Of a stretch of DNA of 41,503 bases, positions 6,725 through 14,834 are shown one piece after another. Position 1 is the stretch's first letter. Every line of letters starts with the position of its first letter. Origin of the DNA: Neisseriaceae bacterium HSC-16F19 (GTDB taxonomy: Bacteria; Pseudomonadota; Gammaproteobacteria; Burkholderiales; Neisseriaceae); the NCBI RefSeq assembly GCF_024171525.1, contig NZ_JALJZY010000021.1, positions 1 to 41,503 of the forward strand. The letters are read 5' to 3'. The notes beneath the pieces are model-generated. The model worked only from the letters and a program-made list of their open reading frames with translations, did not search any database and was not told the origin of the DNA. The position numbers were made by a program, and so were the translations under genes.

Positions 6725-9427
6725 ATGAAACGCATGTTATTCAATGCCACGCAGGCCGAAGAGCTGCGCGTGGCCATTGTCGACGGCCAGAGTCTGATTG
6801 ATCTGGACATCGAAACGCTGGGCAAAGAACAGCGCAAAGGCAATATCTACAAGGGTGTGATTACCCGCATAGAACCGGCTCTGGAAGCCTGTTTTGTCGA
6901 TTACGGCACCGACCGTCACGGTTTTTTGCCGTTCAAAGAAGTTTCCCGCAGTTATTTCAACGACTACGACGGCGGCCGCGTGCGCATTCAGGACGTGCTC
7001 AAAGAGGGCATGGAAGTGATTGTGCAGGTGGAAAAAGACGAGCGCGGCAACAAGGGCGCGGCTTTGACCACCTTTATCAGTCTGGCAGGCCGCTATCTGG
7101 TGCTGATGCCCAATAATCCGCGCGGCGGCGGCGTATCGCGCCGCATCGAAGGCGAAGAGCGTCAGGAACTCAAGGCCGCTTTGGCGGAATTGGAAGTGCC
7201 GCGCGGCATGAGCCTGATTGCGCGCACCGCCGGCATCGGCCGCAGCGTGGAAGAGCTGCAATGGGATTTGAGCTATCTGCAAAAGCTGTGGCAGGAAATC
7301 GAAAACGCCGCCCGCCATCACCGCGAGCCTTATCTTTTGTTTATGGAAAGTTCGCTGCTCATCCGCGCCATCCGCGATTATTTCCAGCCCGACATCGGCG
7401 AAATCCTCATCGACACCCAGGAAGTGTACGACCAGGTGTACGAGTTTATGTCTTATGTGATGCCCGGCTATATCGGCCGCCTGCGTCACTACGACGACCA
7501 TATTCCGCTGTTTTCCCGCTTCCAAATCGAGCATCAGATTGAGAGCGCCTTTGCGCGCTCGGTGAGCCTGCCGTCTGGCGGCGCCATCGTCATCGACCAC
7601 ACCGAAGCGCTGGTGTCGGTGGATGTGAACTCCGCCCGCGCCACCCGCGGTGCCGACATCGAAGACACCGCCTTCAAAACCAATATGGAAGCGGCCGAAG
7701 AAGTGGCGCGGCAAATGCGTCTGCGCGATTTGGGCGGCCTGGTGGTCATCGACTTTATCGATATGGAAAGCCCCAAGCATCAGCGCGATGTGGAAAACAC
7801 CCTGCGCGATGCGCTGAAAAAAGACCGCGCCCGCGTGCAAACCGGCAAGCTGTCGCGCTTCGGCCTGCTGGAATTGAGCCGCCAGCGTTTGAAACCGTCT
7901 TTGGGCGAGAGCAGTCATGCCGCCTGTCCGCGTTGTGCCGGTACCGGTTTTATCCGCGGCATCGAATCCACCGCCCTGCATGTGCTGCGCATCATTCAGG
8001 AAGAGGCGATGAAGGAAAATACCGGCGAAGTGCATGCGCAAGTGCCGGTGGATGTGGCCACCTTCCTCTTGAATGAAAAACGTGCCGAATTGTTCGGTTT
8101 GGAAGAGCGTTTGGATGTGTCGGTATTGCTGATACCCAATACCCATCTGGAAAACCCGCATTACCAGATTACCCGCGTGCGCACCGACCATGTGGTTGAA
8201 GACGCTGCGCCGAGCTACCAGCAGGTGGCCGTGCCGGAGGGCGGCGACGAGCTGCCCTTTGCCATCGACCGTCAAAAACCGGCCAAGCCCGAACCGGCGG
8301 TCAAAGGCATCAAGCACAGCCAGCCCGCGCCGGTGGTGGTGGCCGAAGAACCCGGCCTGTTCGCCCGTTTGGGCGCCTGGTTGGGCAAACTCTTCGGCGG
8401 CAGCAAAGAAGCCGAAGCGCCCAAAGCCGCCGAGAAACCCAAAGCGCAAAACCGCGGCGGCCAACAACAGGCGCAGCGCAAAAAACGCCAGCAGGAGCGC
8501 CGCCAACAGCCGCGTGCCGAGCAGGGCGAACGCGCGGAGCGCACCGAGCGCAACAACCGCAATCAGGATAAAAAAGAGCGCGAGCAGCGTAACGACAAAC
8601 GTCAGGGCGGCAACCGTCAGGACGAGCGCCAAGACAAACAACAGGCCGCTGCGCTGAAAGCCGCCGACAATGCCGCCGCCACCACGGCGCAAGGCGGCGA
8701 CGAGCAACAGCGCAACCGCCGCCGCCGTCAACGCGGCGGACGCAAGGACGACAATGCCCTTGCCGAATCCGCAGTGGCCGTGGCTGCCGTGGCGGACAAC
8801 GGCGCGGATACCGCCGCTGCCGAAGCCCCGCTGGTGGTAACCTTGGCCGAAGCCCCTGTGGAAGCGCAAGACGAACAGGCACGTCCGCAAAAACGCCGCC
8901 AGCGCGACGAGCGTCAAAACAAACGCCGTCAGCAGGACAAACGCCGCCATATTCCGTCTGCCGAGAAAATCATCCATTTCCTCGATATTCCGCAGGCCGG
9001 TGCTTTGGTGACCGATGCCGTGAATGCGGTCTTGCATCCGCAAGCCAAGCCGCTTCAGGCAGCCCCCGCCGTGGCAGAAACTGATCCGGCCGCAGGCGTA
9101 GCGGCAGAAACCGCATCTGTGGCAGTTACGGAAACCGCCGCCGTGGAAACCGCAGCGCCCGCCGTGCTGCCTGAAAGCAGTGCCGACATCGCCGTAGCGG
9201 AGGCCGAAGCGCCAGTCGCAGCGACGCAAGTGGCCGCCGCTGCCGCACCCGCCTTCGAGCCGGTGGATTTGGGTGATTTGGTGCTGGTGGAAACCCGCGC
9301 CGAAGCCTTGGCCGCCGTGGTGCCGCAAGCGGAAATGCCTGTCGGCAAGCGCCGCAGCGATTTGCCGCCTGCCCCGGTGGAAACCGAAGAGCCCGTGGTC
9401 TTGCAGCAGGTGGAAACCCGCCGTTAA
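6725..9427 (+). CDS. rne: ribonuclease E
   Basis: A 900-residue RNase E, the endonuclease that starts decay and processing of most RNAs and scaffolds the degradosome at the inner membrane. The start MKRMLFNATQ at 6725 matches the family and follows GAGGTG; an in-frame ATG at 6686 is rejected. The S1 domain covers roughly residues 36-120. Catalytic Asp300 (VDVNS) and Asp343 (VVIDFID) and the zinc-link CPRC at 401-404 keep E. coli spacing. After about residue 510 come an amphipathic segment (GLFARLGAWLGKLFGG, likely membrane anchor) and arginine-rich RNA-binding tracts. A long Ala/Glu/Pro tail follows. The conserved C-terminal end VETRR is retained. Confidence 0.97.
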   Translation: MKRMLFNATQAEELRVAIVDGQSLIDLDIETLGKEQRKGNIYKGVITRIEPALEACFVDYGTDRHGFLPFKEVSRSYFNDYDGGRVRIQDVLKEGMEVIVQVEKDERGNKGAALTTFISLAGRYLVLMPNNPRGGGVSRRIEGEERQELKAALAELEVPRGMSLIARTAGIGRSVEELQWDLSYLQKLWQEIENAARHHREPYLLFMESSLLIRAIRDYFQPDIGEILIDTQEVYDQVYEFMSYVMPGYIGRLRHYDDHIPLFSRFQIEHQIESAFARSVSLPSGGAIVIDHTEALVSVDVNSARATRGADIEDTAFKTNMEAAEEVARQMRLRDLGGLVVIDFIDMESPKHQRDVENTLRDALKKDRARVQTGKLSRFGLLELSRQRLKPSLGESSHAACPRCAGTGFIRGIESTALHVLRIIQEEAMKENTGEVHAQVPVDVATFLLNEKRAELFGLEERLDVSVLLIPNTHLENPHYQITRVRTDHVVEDAAPSYQQVAVPEGGDELPFAIDRQKPAKPEPAVKGIKHSQPAPVVVAEEPGLFARLGAWLGKLFGGSKEAEAPKAAEKPKAQNRGGQQQAQRKKRQQERRQQPRAEQGERAERTERNNRNQDKKEREQRNDKRQGGNRQDERQDKQQAAALKAADNAAATTAQGGDEQQRNRRRRQRGGRKDDNALAESAVAVAAVADNGADTAAAEAPLVVTLAEAPVEAQDEQARPQKRRQRDERQNKRRQQDKRRHIPSAEKIIHFLDIPQAGALVTDAVNAVLHPQAKPLQAAPAVAETDPAAGVAAETASVAVTETAAVETAAPAVLPESSADIAVAEAEAPVAATQVAAAAAPAFEPVDLGDLVLVETRAEALAAVVPQAEMPVGKRRSDLPPAPVETEEPVVLQQVETRR

Positions 9428-9438
9428 GCCCGTCGGCA

Positions 9439-9470
9439 CCCGGCCTGTGGTGCGCATGCCGCAGGCCGGG
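9439..9470 (+). terminator. hairpin after rne
   Basis: CCCGGCCTG (9439-9447) pairs with CAGGCCGGG (9462-9470). The following bases are CAAAAATAATT, so there is no U-tract. It may be a weak terminator or a 3'-end stabilising hairpin. Confidence 0.4.
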
Positions 9471-9491
9471 CAAAAATAATTGCGAAAAGGC

Positions 9492-9520
9492 TTGACGGCC
9501 TGACCGCATGCCCCTAAAAT
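9492..9520 (+). promoter_or_regulatory. sigma-70 promoter for the tRNA pair
   Basis: TTGACG at 9492-9497 and TAAAAT at 9515-9520 are separated by exactly 17 bases. The expected start near 9527 lies about eight bases before tRNA-Asn, and the discriminator is GC-rich (TCGCGC), typical of stringently controlled stable-RNA promoters. Confidence 0.85.
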
Positions 9521-9534
9521 TCGCGCTTCCCTAT

Positions 9535-9610
9535 TCCCCGATAGCTCAGTCGGTAGAGCGACGGACTGTTAATCCGCAGGTCCCTGGTTCGAGCCCAGGT
9601 CGGGGAGCCA
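9535..9610 (+). tRNA. tRNA-Asn (anticodon GTT)
   Basis: A 76-base cloverleaf. The acceptor arm TCCCCGA pairs with TCGGGGA, the D arm is GCTC...GAGC, the anticodon loop CTGTTAA sits in a GCGGA-type stem (anticodon GTT), the T arm contains GGTTCGAGCCC, and CCA is encoded at 9608-9610. Confidence 0.97.
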
Positions 9611-9612
9611 AA

Positions 9613-9688
9613 GGGTCGTTAGCTCAGCTGGTAGAGCAGCGGACTTTTAATCCGTTGGTCGTTGGTTCGAATCCAACACGACCCACCA
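9613..9688 (+). tRNA. tRNA-Lys (anticodon TTT)
   Basis: A 76-base cloverleaf with acceptor GGGTCGT/ACGACCC, D arm GCTC...GAGC, anticodon loop CTTTTAA (anticodon TTT), T arm with GGTTCGAATCC and encoded CCA at 9686-9688. It lies two bases after tRNA-Asn and is co-transcribed with it. Confidence 0.97.
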
Positions 9689-9695
9689 AAATACA

Positions 9696-9728
9696 CAGCC
9701 AAGAACTCCGGTTCTTGGCTGTTTTTTT
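9696..9728 (+). terminator. intrinsic terminator of the tRNA operon
   Basis: CAGCCAAGAAC pairs perfectly with GTTCTTGGCTG around the loop TCCG and is followed by seven T residues. Confidence 0.95.
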
Positions 9729-9765
9729 ATCTGCTGTTTGTGTAGTGTTGTTGCACTGACTTGGC

Positions 9766-9771
9766 TATAAT
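9766..9771 (+). promoter_or_regulatory. candidate -10 box for lpdA
   Basis: A perfect TATAAT at 9766-9771 lies about 120 bases before lpdA. No good -35 is at the expected spacing (TAGTGT at 9743-9748), so the call is tentative. Confidence 0.4.
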
Positions 9772-9888
9772 GGCGCGAATTTCGCTGTGCGGATAGGGCG
9801 TATGCCATTCCGTTTTGCAAAAGGGTTTTCAGGCAGCCTGAAAAGAAGGTTTTTCTTAAGCCATTTATTTTTAAAAGAAAGCAGACAC

Positions 9889-11688
9889 ATGAGCCAAATC
9901 GAACTCAAAGTCCCCGATATCGGCGGGCACGAAAATGTAGACATCATCGCCGTGGAAATCAAGGTCGGTGATACCGTGGCGGTGGAAGACACCCTGATTA
10001 CCCTGGAAACCGACAAAGCCACCATGGACGTACCGGCCGAGGCCGCCGGTGTGGTGAAGGAAGTGCGTGTGAAAGTGGGCGACAAGATTTCCGAAGGCGG
10101 CGTGATTGCGGTGATTGAAGCCGCCGGTGCCGCTGCCGAAGCCCCTGCGGCCAAACCCGAGCCTGCTGCCGCCCCCGCGCCGCAGGCAGCCGCCCCGGCA
10201 CCGCAGGCGGCGGTCTTTGCCGGTAATGCCGATGCCCAATACGATGTGGTGGTATTGGGCGGCGGCCCCGGCGGTTATTCCGCCGCCTTTGCCGCCGCCG
10301 ACGAAGGCTTGAAAGTGGCCATTGTCGAGCAATACAAAACCCTGGGCGGTGTGTGCCTGAATGTGGGCTGTATCCCTTCCAAAGCCTTGCTGCACAATGC
10401 GGCGGTCATCGACGAAGTCAAACATCTGGCTGCCAACGGCATCAAATACCCGGCGCCGGAAATCGATGTGGACATGCTGCGCGGCTATAAAGAAAAAGTC
10501 ATTGCCAAACTCACCGGCGGCCTGGCAGGCATGGCCAAGGCGCGCAAAGTGGACATCATCCAAGGCCGCGGCGAATTTGCCGGTCCCAACCATCTGCAAG
10601 TGGCGCTCACCAGCGGTGCCGAATACGAACATGCTAGCGAGACTGGCGAAACCAAAACCCTGGCCTTTAAAAACGCCATCATTGCCGTCGGCAGCCGCGT
10701 GGTGAATCTGCCGTTTATTCCGGAGGATCCGCGCATTGTGGATTCCACCGGTGCGCTGGAATTGCGCCAGCAAAACGGCAAGCTGCCTGAAAAAATGCTG
10801 GTCATCGGCGGCGGTATTATCGGTTTGGAAATGGGCACCGTGTACAGCACGCTGGGCAGCCGCCTGGACGTGGTGGAAATGATGGACGGCCTGATGCAGG
10901 GCGCCGACCGCGATTTGGTGAAAGTATGGCAGAAGATGAACGAATACCGTTTCGACAACATCATGACCAACACCAAAACCGTGGCCGTGGAAGCACGCGA
11001 AGACGGCATTTACGTTACTTTTGAAGGCGACAAAGCCCCGGCTGAGCCGCAACGCTATGATTTGGTACTGGTGGCGGCCGGACGTGCACCCAACGGCAAG
11101 TTGTGCGGCGCCGAAAAAGCCGGTGTGGCGGTGACCGAGCGCGGCTTTATCGAAGTGGACAAACAGCAGCGCACCAATGTGCCGCACATCTACGCCATCG
11201 GTGATGTGGTCGGCCAGCCCATGCTGGCGCACAAAGCGGTGCACGAAGGCCATGTGGCGGCGGAAAACTGCGCCGGACACAAAGCCTATTTCGATGCCCG
11301 CGTGATTCCGGGCGTGGCCTATACCGACCCGGAAGTGGCCTGGGTGGGCGTGACCGAAGAAATCGCCAAGCGCGACGGCATCAAAATCACCAAATCGGTC
11401 TTCCCCTGGGCTGCCAGCGGCCGCGCCATTGCCAACGGCCGTGACGAAGGCTTTACCAAGCTGATTTTCGATGCCGACAGCGGCCTGATTATCGGCGGCG
11501 GCATCGTCGGCACCCACGCCGGCGACATGATCGGCGAAATCTGCCTGGCCATTGAAATGGGCTGCGATGCGGAAGACATCGGCAAAACCATCCACCCGCA
11601 CCCGACCTTGGGCGAGAGCATCGGCATGGCCGCCGAAGTGGCGCTGGGCGTGTGTACGGACTTGCCGCCGCAACGCAAGAAGAAATAA
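9889..11688 (+). CDS. lpdA: dihydrolipoyl dehydrogenase with N-terminal lipoyl domain
   Basis: A 599-residue E3 enzyme of 2-oxo acid dehydrogenase complexes, regenerating lipoamide with NAD+. The N-terminal lipoyl domain (about 1-80) has the lipoylation Lys43 in ETDKATMDVPAE. An Ala/Pro linker (about 85-110) joins it to the FAD domain (GGGPGGYSAAFAA) with the redox disulfide Cys156/Cys161 (GGVCLNVGCIPSK). An NAD-binding GGGIIGLEMG and the C-terminal HPHPTLGE (His569/His571 area) follow. This is the P64k-type Lpd of Neisseria. ATG 9889 is chosen from the family N-terminus over ATG 9787. AceE/AceF genes are not adjacent. A palindromic DUS lies at 9828-9842. Confidence 0.96.
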   Translation: MSQIELKVPDIGGHENVDIIAVEIKVGDTVAVEDTLITLETDKATMDVPAEAAGVVKEVRVKVGDKISEGGVIAVIEAAGAAAEAPAAKPEPAAAPAPQAAAPAPQAAVFAGNADAQYDVVVLGGGPGGYSAAFAAADEGLKVAIVEQYKTLGGVCLNVGCIPSKALLHNAAVIDEVKHLAANGIKYPAPEIDVDMLRGYKEKVIAKLTGGLAGMAKARKVDIIQGRGEFAGPNHLQVALTSGAEYEHASETGETKTLAFKNAIIAVGSRVVNLPFIPEDPRIVDSTGALELRQQNGKLPEKMLVIGGGIIGLEMGTVYSTLGSRLDVVEMMDGLMQGADRDLVKVWQKMNEYRFDNIMTNTKTVAVEAREDGIYVTFEGDKAPAEPQRYDLVLVAAGRAPNGKLCGAEKAGVAVTERGFIEVDKQQRTNVPHIYAIGDVVGQPMLAHKAVHEGHVAAENCAGHKAYFDARVIPGVAYTDPEVAWVGVTEEIAKRDGIKITKSVFPWAASGRAIANGRDEGFTKLIFDADSGLIIGGGIVGTHAGDMIGEICLAIEMGCDAEDIGKTIHPHPTLGESIGMAAEVALGVCTDLPPQRKKK

Positions 11689-11704
11689 GGGTTTAGATGT
11701 AAAT

Positions 11705-11737
11705 AAAGGCTGCCTGAAAACTTTCAGGCAGCCTTTT
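11705..11737. terminator. DUS-pair terminator between lpdA and the small acidic gene
   Basis: AAAGGCTGCCTGAAA is followed by its inverse TTTCAGGCAGCCTTTTT. The two uptake sequences form a stem with a U-tract for lpdA, and the A-rich left side serves the opposite strand. Confidence 0.85.
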
Positions 11738-11751
11738 TGATTCATGAAAGA

Positions 11752-11943
11752 TTAATCTTCCGGCTTGGGTTTAATGTCTTCCAAGTGCAGGCGCTTTTTC
11801 TCGATTTCGGCGTCGCTCAATTCGCGGTCGGCATAGGTGAGCAAATCGTCCACCGAGTCTTCAATCACCAGCTCGCGCTCTTCGGCTTCCATTTCCTCGG
11901 CCGGGGTGACATCGCAGGTGCTTTCGTTCAGTTCTTCACTCAT
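11752..11943 (-). CDS. small acidic protein, unknown
   Basis: A 63-residue, strongly acidic protein (MSEELNESTCDVTPAEE...) with a predicted helical middle (SVDDLLTYADRELSDAEIEKKR) and a Lys/Pro/Asp tail. The start at 11943 is supported by AAAGGA eight bases upstream; the frame stays open to 12051 but lacks support there. No domain is recognised. It stands alone, convergent with lpdA across the DUS terminator. Confidence 0.65.
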   Translation of the reverse strand: MSEELNESTCDVTPAEEMEAEERELVIEDSVDDLLTYADRELSDAEIEKKRLHLEDIKPKPED

Positions 11944-12139
11944 GCTGCGTCCTTTCTGAATTAAGGTGGATGGGCAGGCCATCATAACGGTTTTTGGCGG
12001 CTGCGGCAAAGCGCGGTTGCAGGTGTTAAGTTTTGGTAAGCCGGGCGACAAAGGGCGCGGCTGCCGTTACACTGCGGCTTGTTTTTAATAGACACTATCA
12101 TTATCAAGCCGTTTTTAACCCCAACACAGGAGTCTGACC

Positions 12140-12703
12140 ATGCAGAAAACCGCCTTGTTCCTCGCCGCCGCTCTGGCCGCCACTACCGCAGCTGCTGCCG
12201 ATTACAAAATCGACCCGCTGCACACCAATGCCCGTTTTGCCATCGACCATTTCGCCACCAGCACCAATATCGGCGGTTTTTACGGTTTGGAAGGCACGAT
12301 GAAATTTGATGCCAAAGCCAAAACCGGCAGCATCGATGTGCGCATTCCGGTGGCCAATCTGCAAAGCAGCTCGCAACAATTCACCGGCCATTTGCAGTCT
12401 GCCGACCTGTTTGATGCCGCCAAATACCCGGAAATGCGTTTTGTCTCCAGCCGCTTCCATTTTAACGGCGACAAAGTCACCGCCGTGGACGGCAAGCTGA
12501 CCCTGCGCGGCCAAACCCACGACGTACAGCTCAAAGCAGACAAATTCAACTGCTACGACAGCCCCATGCTGAAAACCCAGGTCTGCGGCGGCGATTTCAG
12601 CACCACCATAGACCGCACCCGCTGGGGCATGGATTATCTGGTCAATGTGGGCATGAGCAAAGACGTGCGCATTGATATTCAGATTGAAGCGGCCAAGCAG
12701 TAA
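12140..12703 (+). CDS. YceI-family periplasmic protein
   Basis: A 187-residue protein with a clear signal peptide (about residues 1-20, ending AAA). The mature part begins DYKIDPLHTNARFAIDHF and contains the YceI lipocalin-like pattern: TNIGGFYGLEGTMKFD, the DLFDAAKYPEMRFVS block and LTLRGQTHDV. YceI proteins bind isoprenoid lipids such as polyprenyl or quinone side chains in the periplasm. An AGGAG-like site (ACAGGAGTCTG) precedes the ATG. Its terminator has been altered by an inserted element at 12749-12891. Confidence 0.92.
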   Translation: MQKTALFLAAALAATTAAAADYKIDPLHTNARFAIDHFATSTNIGGFYGLEGTMKFDAKAKTGSIDVRIPVANLQSSSQQFTGHLQSADLFDAAKYPEMRFVSSRFHFNGDKVTAVDGKLTLRGQTHDVQLKADKFNCYDSPMLKTQVCGGDFSTTIDRTRWGMDYLVNVGMSKDVRIDIQIEAAKQ

Positions 12704-12716
12704 GCATTGTTTCATT

Positions 12717-12748
12717 AAAAGGCTGCCTGAAAGGTTTTCAGGCAGCCT
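12717..12748. terminator. DUS-pair terminator of yceI, interrupted after the stem
   Basis: AAAAGGCTGCCTGAA and TTCAGGCAGCCT face each other. The T-tract expected after the right arm is missing because a 143-base element begins at 12749. The stem remains but termination is probably weaker. Confidence 0.7.
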
Positions 12749-12891
12749 GAGACCTTTGCAAAACCTCCAGATGTGGATGCAGTTCAAGGCGTAGCAGCGC
12801 AGCGAGCGCAGACATATCAAGTAGATAGGCAAGCGAGCGAGCAGCGCGCAACGCAGAAATGCGCCGCAGATGGGGGTTTTGCAAAGGTCTC
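12749..12891. mobile_element. MITE-like element with GAGACCTTTGCAAAACC termini
   Basis: The 143-base element has 17-base perfect terminal inverted repeats GAGACCTTTGCAAAACC, extending imperfectly a few bases inward. It is flanked by a five-base direct repeat AGCCT on both sides. It has no transposase, so it must be moved in trans if still mobile. The terminus resembles ends I associate with IS5-type elements in Neisseria; that link needs checking. Confidence 0.75.
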
Positions 12892-12922
12892 AGCCTTATC
12901 CTATTGAACTCAGGAGTTCTAT

Positions 12923-13459
12923 ATGACCCAAATCGCCCTTATTGTCGGCAGCCTTGCCCAACAATCCCTTAACCGCGCCGTGGCGGAGCATATTGCCGCC
13001 CAAGCCCCGGCGGGCGTGTCTGTGGAAACCGTAGTCATCGGCGACCTGCCGCTCTACACCCAAGACCGTGATGCCGATACCGTTCCCGCCTACGAGCGCG
13101 TGCGCGCGCAAATCAAGGCTGCGGATGCGGTGCTGATTGTGAGCCCGGAACACAACCGCGCCATGCCTGCGGCGGTGAAAAATCTGATCGACATCGCCTC
13201 GCGCCCCGCTGGCCAAAGCGTGTGGACGGGCAAGAAAGCGGCGATTGTGACCGCTTCGCCGGGCGCTTACGGCGGCATCAACGCCGGCCTGCAAATCCGC
13301 CTCAGTCTGCAATCCTTGGGTGCCGATGTGCTGCTGGCGCCGGAAGTATTTTTGAGCCGCGCCAATACGGCTTTGGAAAACGGCGAGGTTACGGATGAGC
13401 GCACAGCCGGATTTTTAAACAAATTTGCCGCCGCGTTTTACGGCTGGGCTGCGGCGTAA
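12923..13459 (+). CDS. NAD(P)H-dependent FMN reductase
   Basis: A 178-residue flavodoxin-like reductase of the NADPH-dependent FMN reductase/ChrR family. The FMN phosphate loop is GSLAQQSLNRAVAE at residues 9-22. The second signature is SPEHNRAMPAAVKNLIDIASRP, followed by the SPGAYGG loop. Such enzymes reduce quinones, azo compounds or chromate with NAD(P)H. The usual PEYN is PEHN here. AGGAG precedes the ATG. It lies just after the MITE and before a DUS terminator, and may share the electrophile/quinone theme of the following cluster. Confidence 0.88.
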   Translation: MTQIALIVGSLAQQSLNRAVAEHIAAQAPAGVSVETVVIGDLPLYTQDRDADTVPAYERVRAQIKAADAVLIVSPEHNRAMPAAVKNLIDIASRPAGQSVWTGKKAAIVTASPGAYGGINAGLQIRLSLQSLGADVLLAPEVFLSRANTALENGEVTDERTAGFLNKFAAAFYGWAAA

Positions 13460-13475
13460 GTGTTTTGCGTGTATT

Positions 13476-13507
13476 AAAGGCTGCCTGAACAGTTTCAGGC
13501 AGCCTTT
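13476..13507. terminator. DUS-pair terminator after the FMN reductase
   Basis: AAAGGCTGCCTGAAC and GTTTCAGGCAGCCTTT form a stem followed by a short T run. Confidence 0.75.
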
Positions 13508-13564
13508 GATATTAAGTAATACTAATTCAAAAATTAAGCCTAAAGTAAAAATATCGGTAACGCC

Positions 13565-13711
13565 GTAGCTTGGGTCGCGAGACCCAACACTTGTCAGAAC
13601 CTTTAGAAACGTTGGGTCTGGCGACCCAACCTACGCACTCATTCAGCGGGTAGGTCGGCTCTCCGAGCCGACGTTTATCTGTCTGTGCGTCGGCTCGGAG
13701 AGCCGACCTAC
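13565..13711. repeat. REP-like palindromic repeats
   Basis: Two pairs of palindromes occupy the convergent gap. GTAGCTTGGGTCGCGAGACC and GTTGGGTCTGGCGACCCAAC lie at 13565-13634. A mirrored pair GTAGGTCGGCTCTCCGAGCC and its inverse lies at 13650-13711. A DUS follows at 13735-13746. No gene is seen between 13508 and 13761. Confidence 0.7.
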
Positions 13712-13761
13712 GGCTGCTACGGCTGCTACCGCTTTCAGGCAGCCTTCAATATTAAATAAAA

Positions 13762-14637
13762 TCAATCCTTATCAAAAACCGCCAGCAGAAAGGCGGCCAT
13801 GCTGTGTACGGTGGGCACGGAGCCGCGGTTTTTGTAATACACCAGATACAGCGGCACGGTATCGACCTGCCATTCGGGCAAAAGCCGCACCATGCCGGGG
13901 CGCAGCATATTGTCGAAGCAGGGCAAGAGTGCGATGCCGCAACCTTCCGCTACCATATGGCCGAGCAGGTTGGCGTCGTTGCTGGAAAGATGGTTGTGGC
14001 CGTCGATGCGCACGCAGTGCTGTTTGCGGACAAAGCGCCATTCGGGACCGTCGTATTTGAACAGCAGGCTGTGGCCGTGCAATTCGTGCGGACTTTGCGG
14101 CATGCCTGCGCGCTGCACATAGCTCTCCGCAGCAAACAGCCCCAGCTCGATGTCGGTGAGTTTGCGGGCGACCACATTGGGATTGGCGGGCAGACCCAGC
14201 CGCAAGGCAATATCGACACCGTCCTGTATCATATTGACTTCTTTATTGTTGATTTCGATTTCCAGCTGCACGTCGGGATAGCGGCGCATGTATTCGGCCA
14301 GATGGAGTATCAGCAGGCCGCGCCCCACTTCGGTGGATGCCGACAGCCGCAACAGGCCGCGCGGCTGGTCCAGCTTGTCCTGTACGCTGTTGATGGCGGA
14401 TTGTGCCGCCAGCAGCATTTCCTGTCCGCGCAAATAAAACTGTCGGCCCGCTTCGTTGAGCAACACGCCGCGTTTGCTGCGGTCCATCAGCCGCGTGCCC
14501 AAATCCGCTTCCAAACGGTCGAGCCGACGGCTGAGGCGCGATTTGGGTACGTTCATCAACTCGGCCGCTTTGTTCAAACTGCCTGCCTGAACCACGGCCA
14601 CAAACAGCCGTATATCGTTTAAATCTATATTGCCCAT
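13762..14637 (-). CDS. LysR-family transcriptional regulator
   Basis: A 291-residue LysR-type regulator. The N-terminal winged helix-turn-helix covers residues 4-62 (LNDIRLFVAVVQAGSLNKAA, then VPKSRLSRRLDRLEADLG). The rest is a periplasmic-binding-protein-like effector domain beginning near residue 90 (GLLRLSAS). It is divergent from the pirin gene at 14835, the usual arrangement for a LysR regulator controlling its neighbour. The 197-base gap holds AT-rich sequence and a TAGA...TCTA inverted repeat around 14716-14743, a possible binding site. The effector is unknown. Confidence 0.93.
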   Translation of the reverse strand: MGNIDLNDIRLFVAVVQAGSLNKAAELMNVPKSRLSRRLDRLEADLGTRLMDRSKRGVLLNEAGRQFYLRGQEMLLAAQSAINSVQDKLDQPRGLLRLSASTEVGRGLLILHLAEYMRRYPDVQLEIEINNKEVNMIQDGVDIALRLGLPANPNVVARKLTDIELGLFAAESYVQRAGMPQSPHELHGHSLLFKYDGPEWRFVRKQHCVRIDGHNHLSSNDANLLGHMVAEGCGIALLPCFDNMLRPGMVRLLPEWQVDTVPLYLVYYKNRGSVPTVHSMAAFLLAVFDKD

Positions 14638-14834
14638 GGTTTTGACCTTGCTGAAGGATGCGGGAAATTAAGATAAAAACAGCGCCTTGACAATGCTTTT
14701 GGGTGTTCCGTTTTTAGAACTTTCAATTGCATTTTTGTAGTCTAGGCAGTTTTATGAATCTTTTTGATAATGCGTTTTGATTGATTGCCCCCTGCTTTAT
14801 GTTGAACCGAGGGGCTGCGTATAAGGAGCACGCC

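Noticed and set aside
6737..9457. A 906-codon open frame on the minus strand
   Set aside because: It is antisense to rne and follows from its GC-rich codon pattern; no ribosome site or known domain.
9508..9759. An 83-codon open frame on the plus strand
   Set aside because: It is read across the two tRNA genes; such translated tRNA sequences are a known artefact.
9871..11745. A 624-codon open frame on the minus strand
   Set aside because: Antisense of lpdA, His/Phe-rich shadow composition, no domain.
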